From Paenarthrobacter nitroguajacolicus (GTDB lineage Bacteria > Actinomycetota > Actinomycetes > Actinomycetales > Micrococcaceae), in NCBI RefSeq assembly GCF_029952445.1, contig NZ_JAQPPK010000007.1:62001-126000 (forward strand): a stretch of 64,000 nucleotides of DNA, in the 5' to 3' direction. Numbering within the stretch: the stretch's first letter is position 1; each line of letters starts with the position of its first letter. Under the pieces are notes generated by a model, which worked only from the letters and a program-made list of their open reading frames with translations, had not been told where the DNA came from and did no database searches. Made by a program: the position numbers and the translations under genes. Of this stretch, positions 26,469 to 39,449 are shown in pieces.

Positions 26469-29400
26469 CGGTTACCTCCAGGATTCGAGACCATACTTCT
26501 TCGCCGTCGGGGTCCAGGCCCTCTTCGATGGCGTCGAGACGGGTTTGCAGGACTGCGGCGTAGTCGCGCGGCAGTACTTTGGTGATGCGGGCGGCGGTGT
26601 CGTCGAAGTTCTCGAGCAGACGGCCGGCCAGGACGGATTCGGTTTCCTCAAGGTGCTTGGTGAGGAGGCCGTGGACAATATCGCGGTCCTCGGCGTCGAG
26701 CTCCAGGAGCTGGAGTTCACCGGTATCGAGGGCCATCTTGTTCACGCGCTCGGGCTGCAGGTCCAGCACATAGGCTGTGCCCCCGGACATGCCGGCGCCG
26801 AAGTTGCGGCCGGTGCGGCCGATGATCAGCGTCTGGCCACCGGTCATGTACTCACAACCGTGATCGCCAATACCTTCGACGACGGCCGTGGCACCGGAGT
26901 TGCGGACCAGGAAGCGTTCGCCAACCTGCCCACGCAGGAACATCTCGCCACTGGTTGCCCCGTAACCGATCACGTTGCCGGCAATGACATTGCGCTCTGC
27001 CTGGAAGACGTTGGTGCGGTCCGGGCGGACGATGATGCGACCACCCGAGAGGCCCTTGCCGACGTAATCGTTGGAGTCGCCAAACATGCGCAGCGTAATG
27101 CCCGCGGGAAGGAAGGCGCCAAGCGACTGGCCGGCGGTTCCGTTCAACGTGATGTCGATCGTGTCCGTTGCCAGTACATCGGTACCGAACGTCTTGGTCA
27201 CCACGTGGCCGAGCATCGTGCCCACGGAACGGTCCGTGTTGATGACGTCCAGGGTGATCTTGACGGGCATGCGGTCGCTGAGCGCTTCCTGGGCCATGGT
27301 GATCAGGCGCTGGTCGAAGTGCTTGTCCAGTTCGTGGTTCTGGCCGGTCATGTTGCGCAGCGGCACGTCGTCGTCGAACTCGAGCCCATGCAGGATCGGA
27401 TCAAGGTCCAGCCCTTCGGCCTTCCAGTGGTCGATCGCCTCACGGGTGTCCAGGACCTCGGCATGTCCGATTGCCTCTTCAAGGCTGCGGAAACCGAGCT
27501 CGGCGAGGATCTCGCGGACTTCTTCTGCAAGGAACTCGAAGAAGTTGACCACGAACTCAGGCTTGCCGTTGAACCGTGAGCGAAGCTCAGGGTTCTGCGT
27601 CGCAACGCCCACCGGGCAGGTGTCCAGGTGGCAAACGCGCATCATGATGCAGCCGGAAACCACCAGCGGGGCAGTCGCGAAACCATACTCCTCGCCACCC
27701 AACAGGGCAGCAATGACTACGTCGCGGCCGGTCTTGAGCTGGCCATCAACCTGGACCACCACGCGGTCGCGCAGGCCATTGAGCATGAGCGTCTGCTGGG
27801 TCTCGGCAAGGCCGAGTTCCCACGGCACGCCCGCGTGCTTGAGCGAGTTCAGCGGCGAGGCGCCGGTTCCGCCGTCGTGACCTGACACAAGTACGACGTC
27901 GGCCTTCGCCTTGGTGACGCCGGACGCCACGGTGCCGATCCCGACTTCCGAAACCAACTTCACGTGTACCCGGGCCGAAGGATTGGCGCGCTTGGCATCG
28001 TAGATGAGCTGCGCGAGGTCTTCGATCGAGTAGATGTCGTGGTGCGGGGGCGGGGAGATCAAACCTACGCCGGGGGTCGAGTGACGGGTCCGGGCCACCC
28101 AAGGGTAGACCTTCTGCGCCATCAGCTGGCCACCTTCGCCGGGCTTGGCGCCCTGTGCCATCTTGATCTGGATGTCGTCGGCGTTGGTGAGGTAGAGGCT
28201 GGTGACACCAAAACGGCCGGAAGCGATCTGCTTGATGGCAGAGCGGCGCTCCGGATCCAGCAGGCGGTCCACGTCCTCGCCACCTTCACCGGTGTTGGAC
28301 TTGGCGCCCAGACGGTTCATGGCGATGGCAAGTGTTTCGTGCGCTTCCTTGGAGATGGAGCCGTAGCTCATAGCACCGGTGGAGAAACGCTTGACGATGC
28401 TCGAAACCGGCTCCACTTCCTCCAGCGGAACAGCCGGACGCACGCCGTCCTTGAACTTGAGGAGCCCACGCAGGGTCATCAGGTTCTCGGACTGGTCATC
28501 AACGCCCTTGGTGTAGGACTTGAAGATGTCGTAGCGGCGTTCGCGTGTGGCGTGCTGCAGACGGAACACCGTCTCCGGGTTGAAGAGGTGCGGTTCGCCG
28601 TCGCGGCGCCACTGGTACTCGCCACCGCCGAGCAGCGGCTGGTGCGGGTGCTCGATGCCGCCTTCCGGGTACGCCATCTGATGGCGTGCGGAAACCTCGG
28701 CAGCGATCACGTCCAAGCCAACGCCACCCAGCTGGGAGTGCGTACCGGAGAAGAATTCGTCGACGAGCTCCTGGGACAGGCCCAATGCCTCGAAGGTCTG
28801 GGCGCCCGTGTAGGAAGCCACGGTGGAGATACCCATCTTGGACATGATCTTCAGGACACCCTTGCCCAGGCCCTTGATGAGGTTGTAGACGCCGTCTTCG
28901 GCAGTCACGCCCGTCACGTCGCCGTTGGAGATCAGTTGTTCCACCGATTCCATGGCCAGGTACGGGTTCACAGCGGAGGCGCCGTAACCAATGAGCACGG
29001 CCACGTGGTGCGTCTCGCGGACGTCGCCGGCCTCGACCACCAGGGCAGTCTTGGTGCGGTTGGCACTGCGGAGCAGGTGGTGGTGCACGGCACTGACCAG
29101 CAGCAGCGAAGGAATCGGTGCCCACTGGGCGTTCGAGTCGCGGTCGGACAGCACCACGTACTGCACGCCACGGTTGATCGCACCGGAAACCTGCTCGCAG
29201 ATCTCCGTCAGGCGCGCACGAAGTGCCGCTTCCCCGCCCTCGGGGCGGTAAAGGCCACGGACCTTCATCGCGATGCGGTCGCCGTCGGGGGTTTCAATGT
29301 TCGCGATCTTGGCGAGCTGGTCGTTGTTGATCACGGGGAACGGCAGCGAAATCTGCGGCTGGCGGACCTGCTTGCCATCCAACAGGTTGCCGTTGGGGCC

Positions 29401-31074
29401 GATGGCGCACTTCAGGGAGGTAACCAGCTCTTCGCGGATAGCATCCAGCGGCGGGTTGGTGACCTGGGCGAATGACTGCACAAAGTAGTCGAACAGCAGA
29501 CGCGGCCGCTTGGAGAGCACAGCCACGGGAGTGTCGGAACCCATGGCGCCCAGGGGCTCGGCGCCGGTGCGGGCCATCGGCCCAAGCAGGATCTTCAGCT
29601 CTTCGGTGGTGTAGCCGAAGGTCCGCTGGCGGATGTTCACCGATGCCGCCGTGTGGAGCACGTGCTCACGCTCGGGCAGTTCGTTGATGTCGATCAGGTT
29701 GTCCTTGAGCCACTCGGCCCACGGGTTGGCCGCAGCTACCTCGGCCTTGACCTCGGCATCGTCAATGATGCGGCCGGCTTCGGTATCAACCAGGAACATC
29801 TTGCCGGGGGCAACGCGGCCCTTCTTGACCACGTTGGAAGGCTCAACTTCAATGACGCCAACCTCGGAGGCGAAGATGATCAGGCCATCTTCTGTGATCC
29901 AGTACCGTCCGGGGCGCAGGCCGTTGCGGTCCAGTGTTGCGCCGACGAGGCTGCCGTCGGTGAAGGACACTGCAGCAGGACCATCCCACGGCTCCATCAG
30001 GAGGGAGTGGTACTCGTAGAAGGCGCGGCGTGCCGGATCCATGGTGGCGTGGTTCTCCCACGCCTCCGGGATCATCATCATGATGGAGTGCGTGATGGGA
30101 CGGCCGGACAGCCACAGGAGCTCGGCAACCTCATCGAAGGACGCGGAGTCGGAAGCACCCGGGGTGCAGATCGGGTACAGCTCCTCCGGGACCGAACCGA
30201 GCAAGGGGCTCGCCAGCTGTGACTGGCGTGCACGCATCCAGTTCCGGTTGCCCTTGACCGTGTTGATCTCACCGTTGTGTGCGATGGTGCGGAAAGGCTG
30301 CGCCAGGGGCCACGACGGGAACGTGTTGGTGGAGAAGCGTGAGTGGACAATGGCGAGCTTGGTCTTGAAACGCTTGTCCGAAAGGTCGGGGTAGAACGGC
30401 TCCAGCTGGGCCGTGGTCAGCATGCCCTTGTACACGATGGTGCGCGAGGACAGCGACGGGAAGTACACGCCGAACTTGTTCTGGGCGCGCTTGCGGATCC
30501 GCCAGGCACGGGAGTCCAGCTCGTTGTGCTCAAGCTGCTCGCCGCTGGCCGAGGCAAAGAACGGCTGGGAGAAGTAGGGCATACAAGCCCGCGCCATGGC
30601 TCCGACGAGATCCGCGACAACAGGAACTTCACGCCAGCCAAGGACGGTCAAGCCCTCATCAGCGGCAAGTGCCTCAATGCCGGCCTTCGCCGTTGCAGCT
30701 TCCCGGGCTTCTGCCGGCAGGAACGCGGTACCAACCACGTACTGGCCGGGCGCCGGCAGTTCGAATTCTGTGACGGCCCGGAAGAACTCGTCAGGTACCT
30801 GCATCAGCAGGCCCGCGCCGTCGCCGGTTCCTTCGTCGGCGCCCACGGCGCCGCGGTGTTCGAGATTGCGGAGGGCGGTCAGTGCCGCTTCCACGATGTC
30901 GTATCCCGGTTCCCCGCGGAGCGTGGCGATAATGGCCAGGCCGCAGGCGTCCTTCTCCTTATCAGGGTTGTAAAGACCCTGGGCCTCCGGGAGCGCAGCA
31001 AAGCGCTTGAACGGAGACATGGCACCCTGCGGTTCGATGTTTTCGGACCAACCGGGGTTATGAAGATGGGTCAT
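26461..31074 (-). CDS. gltB: Glutamate synthase (NADPH) large subunit
   Basis: This 1537-residue enzyme makes two glutamates from glutamine and 2-oxoglutarate. A propeptide precedes the catalytic Cys44 (KDACGLAII) of the glutaminase domain; the central and FMN-binding synthase domains follow, with 3Fe-4S ligands in [15 protein letters not shown] and a C-terminal GXGXG beta-helix. I start at ATG 31074, eight bases after AGGAAGGA, rather than an ATG 18 codons upstream. A TACAAT -10 box lies at 31173-31178 on the minus strand. It is co-transcribed with gltD. Confidence 0.97.
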
Positions 31075-31333
31075 GGGAGACGTCCTTCCTCGAGATCGTG
31101 CGTATGGAAGGGACAACGTTGGCCCCACCTTGCCTGCCCTGTGACGGGCACAACAAAGCGCTAGTTATTGGAATTGTAGGCCAGTCGATCCAGCGCAACG
31201 AACAGTTACGCAGACCTCTGGCCCCGGCTTGACCAGTGAACATCGGTATGCTGCGATCCGGTTTCCGGGGTGCCACGACGCTGTGGACTGGGCCCTACGA
31301 GCGGTGACTCTGTTGCCCCTGTACCTACGGCGA

Positions 31334-32488
31334 CTACTTGGTGTCGTCTGCCTTAGGCGAGGATCCGGATGCTTTCCTTGCGGCGGTGGCAGCAGATGAA
31401 CTTTCCGTGGTGGACGTGGTGTCCTGAACGGTCTTCACTGATGCGTCCCGCGGCCCGTCAACGTTGCCCGGATCACTTTGGTTATCTGGGAGATTATCAC
31501 GCGAACCACTATCTGAGACAGATGCGTCCACATCATGACTGGTGACGCTGGTCACCGCAGCGGGGACAACCTCAGCCTTCTCCTCCGGCTCCCGGCCCCT
31601 AAGATAAGGGGTATCCGGCACCGGACGACCACCTCGGGCGAGCACCAGGAAGATGACCAGGGCCGCGACGAAGACGAAGATGCTGGTCCAGACGTTGAGC
31701 CTCGTGGTGATTCCGAAAAGGGTGATTTGCTCGGCGTCGTCGATGCGCAGGGCTTCGATCCACACGCGTCCCAGGGTGTAGTACATGGCGTAGAGCCAGA
31801 ACAGGCGGCCCCGGCGGAAGGCGAACTTCCGGTCCAGCAGCAAGAGGATGGCCACGCCTGCGAGATTCCAGAGCATCTCGTAGAGGAAGGTCGGGTGGAA
31901 GAGCGTGCCTGCCGCCATGTCTGGCGGGAAGTTCGCGTTCGACGGATCGATCTCCAAGCCCCACGGCAAGGTAGTAGGCGCACCGAAGAGTTCCTGGTTG
32001 AACCAGTTCCCCAGGCGTCCAATGGCCTGTGCCAGCAGCAGTCCGGGTGCCGCGGCATCGAGGAAGGCCGTCAGCTTGACGCCGGCCCGCCTGCAACCGA
32101 TCCAGGCACCCACCGCACCAAGCACCACAGCACCCCAGATGCCGAGGCCGCCGCGCTGGATCTGCGGGATCAGCGAGAGGTCACCTGTGCCGTCAAAGCC
32201 GGGGCCAAAGTACGCGTCGGGCGAGGAAAAGACGTGGTAAAGGCGGCCGCCAATGATGCCGAAAGGGATAGCCCAAATGGCGATGTCCCACAGGCTGCCT
32301 TCGGGTGCATTGCGCTGCTTCCATCGCGCTGAGGTCAGCCAGAGGCCAACGATAATGCCCGCCAAGATGCACAGGGCGTAAGCGTGGATACGCAAAGTCC
32401 CCCACGGCAGCGGAATGTCGAACCCGGACCACGAAGGGCTCGGGATGCTGAGGGGGACCATTGCCGCTGCGTGGAGGACGGTCTGCAT
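31334..32488 (-). CDS. lgt: Phosphatidylglycerol:prolipoprotein diacylglyceryl transferase
   Basis: The 384-residue membrane enzyme adds diacylglycerol to lipobox cysteines of prolipoproteins. The Lgt signature GRLGNWFNQELFG is near residue 158, and seven hydrophobic helices fit the family. The last 85 residues or so are Ser/Thr/Asp-rich and apparently disordered, longer than in E. coli but common in actinobacteria. It lies 21 bp after trpA in the trp operon. Confidence 0.95.
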   Translation of the reverse strand: MQTVLHAAAMVPLSIPSPSWSGFDIPLPWGTLRIHAYALCILAGIIVGLWLTSARWKQRNAPEGSLWDIAIWAIPFGIIGGRLYHVFSSPDAYFGPGFDGTGDLSLIPQIQRGGLGIWGAVVLGAVGAWIGCRRAGVKLTAFLDAAAPGLLLAQAIGRLGNWFNQELFGAPTTLPWGLEIDPSNANFPPDMAAGTLFHPTFLYEMLWNLAGVAILLLLDRKFAFRRGRLFWLYAMYYTLGRVWIEALRIDDAEQITLFGITTRLNVWTSIFVFVAALVIFLVLARGGRPVPDTPYLRGREPEEKAEVVPAAVTSVTSHDVDASVSDSGSRDNLPDNQSDPGNVDGPRDASVKTVQDTTSTTESSSAATAARKASGSSPKADDTK

Positions 32489-32509
32489 GCGCTTCGCTGT
32501 TTCCTTTTC

Positions 32510-33322
32510 CTAGGCTTCTGCAGCTGCGCGGCCCAGGCCGGCGCTGAGGTTCTTGGTGAGTTGCCCGACGGCGTCCACCCCGCCATCGCGGAGGGCGGCG
32601 ACCAGTGCGGTACCCACAATGACACCGTCGGCGTAGGCAGCGATCTCCCGGACGTGGTCCGGGTTGGAGACACCAAGGCCTACACACACCCGATCGGCGC
32701 CGGCCGCGTGCGCGCGGGCAACGACTTCCTCGGCGGCGCTGCTGACCGAAGTCCGCGTTCCGGTGACACCCATGATGGACACGGCATAGACGAATCCGCG
32801 GCTGGCCTTGACCGTCATGTCCAGGCGCTCCGGGGTGGATGAAGGCGCCACGAGGAACACCCTGTCCAGCCCGTACTTGTCCGAGGCGTCAAACCATTCA
32901 GCGGCCTCGTCAGGAACGAGGTCGGGGGTGATGAGCCCCGCTCCCCCGGCCTCGGCCAGCCGACGCGAGAACTCGTCTACGCCCATGCGCATGACCGGGT
33001 TCCAATAAGTCATGACCAGCACGGCAGCATCGGTGGTTGCCGTGATGCCGGCAACCACATCAAAGACGTCCGATACGCGGAAGCCGTTGGAGATCGCTTC
33101 CGTGGTGGCTGCCTGAATGACCGGACCGTCCATGACGGGGTCCGAGTACGGGATGCCGATTTCGATGAGGTCTGCACCGTTGCGGGCCAGCGCAATGCCG
33201 GCCTCGATGCTTTCCTGGACCGTCGGGTAGCCGGCGGGCAGGTAGCCCACCAAGGCGGCGCGGCCTTCGGCGCGGGCCTTGTCAATGGCTGCAGCGGACT
33301 TGCTGGCGGTTTGCTCGTTCAT
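32510..33322 (-). CDS. trpA: Tryptophan synthase alpha subunit
   Basis: The 270-residue TIM barrel cleaves indole-3-glycerol phosphate to indole and glyceraldehyde 3-phosphate. The catalytic glutamate is in DLIEIGIPYSDP and the catalytic aspartate in the usual loop position (AALVGYLPAGYP region); GLGVSNPDHV binds phosphate. Its start overlaps the trpB stop by one base (TGATG). Confidence 0.97.
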   Translation of the reverse strand: MNEQTASKSAAAIDKARAEGRAALVGYLPAGYPTVQESIEAGIALARNGADLIEIGIPYSDPVMDGPVIQAATTEAISNGFRVSDVFDVVAGITATTDAAVLVMTYWNPVMRMGVDEFSRRLAEAGGAGLITPDLVPDEAAEWFDASDKYGLDRVFLVAPSSTPERLDMTVKASRGFVYAVSIMGVTGTRTSVSSAAEEVVARAHAAGADRVCVGLGVSNPDHVREIAAYADGVIVGTALVAALRDGGVDAVGQLTKNLSAGLGRAAAEA

Positions 33323-34713
33323 CAGTTCTGGTCCTCATCAGCGTCCGCGGAGTTGGCTTCCCCGGGTACTTCAGACGCGCGGTCTGAAGGGCCCTTGGGC
33401 TTACGGGTGGACAGAGTGGTGCCCTTGACGTGCCCCTCGTCATCCAACATGTTGAACCATGCTGCGGCGGTTTCCACGTCCTTGTCGCCACGTCCGGACA
33501 AGTTCACGATGACCGTGATCTCGGACGGGTCTTCCTTGCCCTCAGTGAGGCGGTGGCCAATCTTGATGGCCCCGGCCAGGGCATGCGAGGACTCGATGGC
33601 TGGGATGATGCCCTCGGTCCGGCAAAGGAGGCTGAAGGCATCCATCGCTTCGGTGTCGGTCACGGCCTCGTAGGTAACGCGTCCGATGTCGGCGAGGTAG
33701 GAGTGCTCGGGGCCAACGCTCGGGTAGTCCAGGCCCGCGGAGATGGAATGCGACTCAATGGTCTGTCCGTCTTCGTCCTGCATGAGGTAGGAACGTGCAC
33801 CGTGCAGCACCCCGGGGCGGCCCAGGGAGATCGCTGCAGCGTGACGGCCGGTTTCCACGCCTTCGCCGCCGGCCTCGAAGCCGTAGATCTTCACTGAGGC
33901 GTCGTCGAGGAATGCGTGGAACAGGCCGATTGCGTTGGATCCCCCACCGATGCACGCACAGATGGCGTCGGGGAGCTTTCCGGTCTGCTCGAGGATCTGG
34001 CCGCGGGCCTCTTCACCGATGACTTCGTGGAAATAGCGGACCATGGCCGGGAACGGGTGCGCTCCTGCGGCGGTACCCAGGAGGTAGTGGGTGTGCTCGA
34101 CGTTGGAGACCCAGTCCCGCAAGGCGTCGTTGATGGCGTCCTTGAGGGTCTGCGAACCGTTGGTTACGGGAACCACCGTTGCACCGAGGAGCTGCATCCG
34201 GGCTACGTTCAGGGCCTGGCGACGGCAGTCTTCGGCGCCCATGTAGACAACGCACTCGAGTCCCAGCAGGGCCGCGGCGGTGGCACTGGCAACGCCGTGC
34301 TGTCCGGCACCTGTCTCAGCGATGACGCGGGTCTTGCCCATCCTCTTTGCCAGGAGCGCCTGGCCCAGCACATTGTTGATCTTGTGCGAACCGGTGTGGT
34401 TCAAATCCTCGCGCTTGAGGAAAATGCGGGCCCCGCCGGCATGCGCCGAGAAACGCTTGGCTTCCGTGAGCAGCGACGGCCTGCCGGAGTAGTTCTTGTT
34501 GAGGTCCTTCAGCTCCGCGATGAAATCGGGATCGGCCTTGGCTTTTTCGAAGGTGTCCTGGACTTCGTCCAAGGCGGCGATGAGAGACTCGGGCATCCAG
34601 CGTCCGCCGTAGTTGCCGAAGTAGGGTCCCGATGCGTTGCGCAGCGAAGGGCCACCTTGCAGGAATGCGTCTGCCGCATTCTCTTCTGAGCCGGCTGTTG
34701 GCGCGTCGACCAT
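33322..34713 (-). CDS. trpB: Tryptophan synthase beta subunit
   Basis: The 463-residue PLP enzyme condenses indole with serine. The PLP lysine is in HTGSHKINN and the phosphate loop is GGGSNAIG. The chosen ATG (34711-34713) begins MVDAPTAG; the longer open frame upstream runs back into the trpC-trpB spacer and lacks similarity. The C-terminus carries about 45 extra, hydrophilic residues beyond the core fold. It is coupled to trpA by a 1-nt overlap. Confidence 0.96.
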   Translation of the reverse strand: MVDAPTAGSEENAADAFLQGGPSLRNASGPYFGNYGGRWMPESLIAALDEVQDTFEKAKADPDFIAELKDLNKNYSGRPSLLTEAKRFSAHAGGARIFLKREDLNHTGSHKINNVLGQALLAKRMGKTRVIAETGAGQHGVASATAAALLGLECVVYMGAEDCRRQALNVARMQLLGATVVPVTNGSQTLKDAINDALRDWVSNVEHTHYLLGTAAGAHPFPAMVRYFHEVIGEEARGQILEQTGKLPDAICACIGGGSNAIGLFHAFLDDASVKIYGFEAGGEGVETGRHAAAISLGRPGVLHGARSYLMQDEDGQTIESHSISAGLDYPSVGPEHSYLADIGRVTYEAVTDTEAMDAFSLLCRTEGIIPAIESSHALAGAIKIGHRLTEGKEDPSEITVIVNLSGRGDKDVETAAAWFNMLDDEGHVKGTTLSTRKPKGPSDRASEVPGEANSADADEDQN

Positions 34714-34765
34714 CAGTCTCACCGTCCTGTTCGAAGTTAGTTCTTTGGGTAGTTCCACGTGCCAC

Positions 34766-34798
34766 AAGGCAGCCACGGGCTCATGCCCGGGCTGCCTT
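34766..34798. other. Stable hairpin between trpC and trpB
   Basis: AAGGCAGCC (34766-34774) pairs with GGCTGCCTT (34790-34798), with an inner CGGGC/GCCCG. There is no U-run. It may stabilise or process the trp message or lower trpBA expression. Confidence 0.5.
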
Positions 34799-34828
34799 AT
34801 GACTGCTTGCCGTGATTCAGTTACTGCC

Positions 34829-35647
34829 TCAGTTCCTGACGGCGATTGCGGCAGCTCCAGCTGCCTTGAATTCCGAAATCCGTTCACGCGGGGTGGAATC
34901 GCTGACCAGCGCTTCCCCCACCAGGATGGCGTTGGCGCCACCTGCCGCGTATTGCGCGACGTCGTCGGCACTCCTGACGCCCGATTCCGCGACCACAACA
35001 GCCCCGGCCGGTATCAATCCAGCCAATGAACCGAAAACCGAGCGGTCGACGTCGAGCGTTTTCAGGTTGCGCACGTTGATGCCGATAATCCTGGCTTGAG
35101 CTGCGACAGCCCGCTCGATCTCTTCTTCCGTGTGCGTCTCCACCAGCACGTTCATGCCAAGTTCATGGCTCAAGGCGCTGAAGTGTGCCAACTCGGCGTC
35201 GGAAAGGGCTGCGACGATGAGCAGGATCAGGTCGGCGCCGTGGGCACGGGCTTCCCAGATCTGGTATTCGTCAACCGTGAAGTCCTTGCGGAGCAAAGGC
35301 GTTTCGACGGCGGCACGCACGGCATCGAGGTCGGCCAGCGAGCCGCCGAAACGGCGCCGTTCGGTGAGCACGCTGATGACAGAAGCCCCGCCGTCAGCGT
35401 ATTGTGCTGCGAGCGATGCGGGATCGTCAATCGGGGCGAGGTCGCCCTTGGAAGGGCTGCGGCGCTTGATCTCGGCAATGACCTTGAGGTCGATGCGCGC
35501 GGATGCTGGCCCACCCAAGGCTGCCCAGGCATCGCGTGCAGGTGGGGCACCGGCGGCGCGCTCCTTCAGCTCCTCAAGGGACACAAGACGGCGGCGGGCC
35601 TCCATGTCCTCCTTGACGCCAACAATGATGTCATCAAGAACGGTCAC
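34829..35647 (-). CDS. trpC: Indole-3-glycerol phosphate synthase
   Basis: The 272-residue TIM barrel closes CdRP to indole-3-glycerol phosphate. [36 protein letters not shown] and [12 protein letters not shown] are family motifs. No PRA isomerase (TrpF) domain is fused; actinobacteria usually use PriA instead. The start is GTG, two bases after the stop of the HGxxPAAW gene. Confidence 0.96.
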   Translation of the reverse strand: MTVLDDIIVGVKEDMEARRRLVSLEELKERAAGAPPARDAWAALGGPASARIDLKVIAEIKRRSPSKGDLAPIDDPASLAAQYADGGASVISVLTERRRFGGSLADLDAVRAAVETPLLRKDFTVDEYQIWEARAHGADLILLIVAALSDAELAHFSALSHELGMNVLVETHTEEEIERAVAAQARIIGINVRNLKTLDVDRSVFGSLAGLIPAGAVVVAESGVRSADDVAQYAAGGANAILVGEALVSDSTPRERISEFKAAGAAAIAVRN

Positions 35648-35649
35648 GA

Positions 35650-35922
35650 TTAGTGGCCGTTGTTCTGCAGCTTGCTGCCGCCCACTCCGTAGCCCGCCTT
35701 GCGCATTACCAGGCCCACGATGAGTCCGATAACCATGACAACCAGGCCGCCGACGAAGATCGGGGTGCTGGCGATGACGAAAGCGATGGAGGAAATCAAG
35801 GCGCCAACCAGCATCACAATCACGCAGGTCCAGGCAGCCGGGCTGTTTCCGTGACCGATGGCGTCAGCGTGGCTGGCCATGGTGGATTCAGTTTGGTTTG
35901 CGGACACTGTGGTTTTGCTCAT
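35650..35922 (-). CDS. HGxxPAAW family small membrane protein
   Basis: The 90-residue protein begins with a polar segment containing GHGNSPAAW, the family's name-giving motif, followed by two hydrophobic helices (about 32-52 and 54-70) and a polar tail. Actinobacterial trp operons commonly carry this gene next to trpC. AGGAG lies seven bases before the ATG. Its role is unknown; a membrane link to tryptophan or lipoprotein metabolism is only suggested by position. Confidence 0.82.
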   Translation of the reverse strand: MSKTTVSANQTESTMASHADAIGHGNSPAAWTCVIVMLVGALISSIAFVIASTPIFVGGLVVMVIGLIVGLVMRKAGYGVGGSKLQNNGH

Positions 35923-36055
35923 GTGAAATCTCCTCAGGATGAATACTGCTTACATTCTGCCATTTATTGACGACGGCCGGGGACATCGTCCGACGTCCGG
36001 GACAACGGTGGCGCCAGTGCCGCACCGTTGCTGCCCGAAACCCGCTCATGGCTGC

Positions 36056-36654
36056 CTACGTGGGGTCCTCGCCGCGGGACAAGCTGTCCCAACTGTCGAT
36101 CTCATCCACGGGTTCGCCGGTCTGCAAACGCTTGGCCGCTGCGTCGTATTTTGTCCGTGTCTTCCAATACCGTCCAGCCACAGGCAGGACCACGGCGCAC
36201 ACTGCGAGCAGGGCGCCGGCCACGATGGCCGCCACGGGAAACGCTGTTGCCGCGACACTCGCCTGGCCACCCGCGACACCCGTTGCGGCTGCGATGGCTC
36301 CCCGGGCCGCACCCAGCGGATCAGCCAGAACGGTGGCTGCCGCCAGGATGATCCCGGCCGCGGACAAAGCAATGATCACCGCGATGATCCACCGCGCGAT
36401 CCGGCCTGCAATGGAAGCGGCCAAGCCTCCGGCCAAAGCCACCAGGGCCAGCGCCGTAACGGCTGTGGCTGCCTTGTTTCCCGGGACGTGGAGGTTGCTG
36501 TTGGAGACTCCCGTGGGATCCAGCTGCACCTCGATCCACGTCTGGGTGGTGGTTCCGAAAACTGCCAGGGCCAGCACTACGGCGGCCAGGACCAGGGTGG
36601 ACTTGCGGGCCCAACGGGGCGAGGCCTTCGCGGGAAGCGCGGATGCGGAGGCGC

Positions 36655-36658
<4 letters not shown>
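36056..36658 (-). CDS. Trp-operon-associated membrane protein (TIGR02234/Trp_oprn_chp)
   Basis: The 200-residue protein has about four membrane helices (around 20-40, 65-85, 90-112, 140-160), with an exported loop containing TTQTWIEVQLDPTG. This family typically sits between trpE and trpC in actinobacteria, as here. It overlaps trpE by 4 nt. A CAACGGTG/CACCGTTG hairpin (36003-36030) follows. Its function has not been settled. Confidence 0.88.
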
Positions 36659-38235
<1,577 letters not shown>

Positions 38236-38292
38236 GGCTATGTTCTCCGCCTTTTGTCTGAGGTGGTGCGTCAGTGGAAAGTGCTGGGTGCC

Positions 38293-38709
38293 TTAGTCGC
38301 GGTGGCCCGTAACGACTGCAAAGTCGCGACCGTCAAAGCAGGTCCGGGTACCGGTGTGGCAGGCTGCGCCGATCTGGTCCACGCGGATCAGGAGGGCATC
38401 GCCGTCGCAGTCCAGGGCGACTGACTTCACGAACTGTACGTGTCCGGAAGTGTCGCCCTTGCGCCAGTACTCCTGGCGGGAACGGGAGTAGAAAGTGACG
38501 CGTCCGGTGGTCATGGTGCGGTGCAGTGCTTCGTCATCCATCCATCCGAGCATGAGGACCTCGTTGGTGTCGTGCTGTTGCACGATGGCAGCAACCAGGC
38601 CGGCGGAATCACGCTTGAGTGCGCTGGCGATCTCCTGCGGCAACGGACCCGCGGGGTCGCTGGAAAGCTCCACGGCGGGAGAGGGGCTGGGGGCGGACTG
38701 CTCTGACAT
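38293..38709 (-). CDS. hisI: Phosphoribosyl-AMP cyclohydrolase
   Basis: The 138-residue histidine-pathway enzyme hydrolyses PR-AMP. Family motifs are [30 protein letters not shown], the metal site [11 protein letters not shown] and CHTGTRTCF. It is not fused to HisE, which is encoded separately at 41295-41558. TAGACT ends seven bases before the ATG, suggesting a leaderless start. It probably heads the hisI-trpE transcript. Confidence 0.95.
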   Translation of the reverse strand: MSEQSAPSPSPAVELSSDPAGPLPQEIASALKRDSAGLVAAIVQQHDTNEVLMLGWMDDEALHRTMTTGRVTFYSRSRQEYWRKGDTSGHVQFVKSVALDCDGDALLIRVDQIGAACHTGTRTCFDGRDFAVVTGHRD

Positions 38710-38799
38710 CAGATCAAGTCTAGTGCCTTTGGCGGGGCTGGCTATTCTGCGGCGGTTCCACTGCGCAAGAGCGCTCCGATCGTGCTAGTTTCACAAGTG

Positions 38800-39444
38800 A
38801 TGCATTTCGTCGATCCCTCCCGAGAAGTACTGGCCGAAACCCTGCTGGCGGCCGGACCTGACTCCCCCACGCTCTGCGAAGGGTGGAAGACCCGGGACCT
38901 TGCCGCGCATTTGTACCTGCGGGAGCGGAAAATCGCTGTAGGCATCGGCCTCCTGATCCCCAGCCTGGGCAAGGCGTCGGAGAAGGCCACCTCCAAACTG
39001 GCGTCCGAACTCAAGAGCACGGACGCCTACGCGAAGCTCGTCAAGACCTTTCGGTCCGGTCCCCCGGCTTTTTCTCCTTTGAAGATCAAGGCCCTGGACG
39101 AGACCTCCAACCTCATCGAATACTTCGTGCACACGGAGGACATCCGCCGCGCCGGCGACCGTTGGGCGCCGCGGGCGCTGGACGAGGCCTATTCAGATGC
39201 CCTCTGGAATGACCTCATCAAGCGCGCGGCGTTCCTGTATCGCGGCGTGGATCTCGGCATCGTTTTGGTCAGGCCCACCGGACCACGACATGTCGCCAAA
39301 CGCGCTCCGGTTTCCGTGGCCATCGTCGGCGAACCCGGGGAGCTCCTCATGCACGCCCACGGCCGCACCAACCAAGCGTTGGTCACCTTCGAAGGCCAGC
39401 CCGACGCCGTCGCGCTTTTGCAGTCGGCGGACATCGGTCTCTGA
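38800..39444 (+). CDS. TIGR03085 family DinB-like metal-binding protein
   Basis: The 214-residue protein has an N-terminal maleylpyruvate-isomerase-like helical bundle (TLCEGWKTRDLAAHLYLRER), a later His in EYFVHTEDIRRAG, and a C-terminal SCP2-like part (LLMHAHGRTNQALV). The family is conserved in actinobacteria; some relatives are mycothiol-dependent. TAGTTT ends eight bases before the ATG, so the mRNA is probably leaderless; the GTG six codons upstream is a less likely start. Its promoter is back-to-back with that of hisI. Substrate unknown. Confidence 0.85.
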   Translation: MHFVDPSREVLAETLLAAGPDSPTLCEGWKTRDLAAHLYLRERKIAVGIGLLIPSLGKASEKATSKLASELKSTDAYAKLVKTFRSGPPAFSPLKIKALDETSNLIEYFVHTEDIRRAGDRWAPRALDEAYSDALWNDLIKRAAFLYRGVDLGIVLVRPTGPRHVAKRAPVSVAIVGEPGELLMHAHGRTNQALVTFEGQPDAVALLQSADIGL

Positions 39445-39449
39445 ACAAA

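Noticed and set aside
27964..29475. 500-codon plus-strand open frame inside gltB
   Set aside because: Antisense shadow of a highly conserved enzyme; no ribosome site and no protein-like features.
35096..35653. Plus-strand 185-codon open frame over trpC
   Set aside because: It mirrors the trpC codon pattern in antisense, a usual effect of high GC; TrpC motifs are intact on the other strand.
38236..38292. Trp leader peptide/attenuator before trpE
   Set aside because: The 57-bp hisI-trpE gap has no ORF with Trp codons and no competing hairpins.
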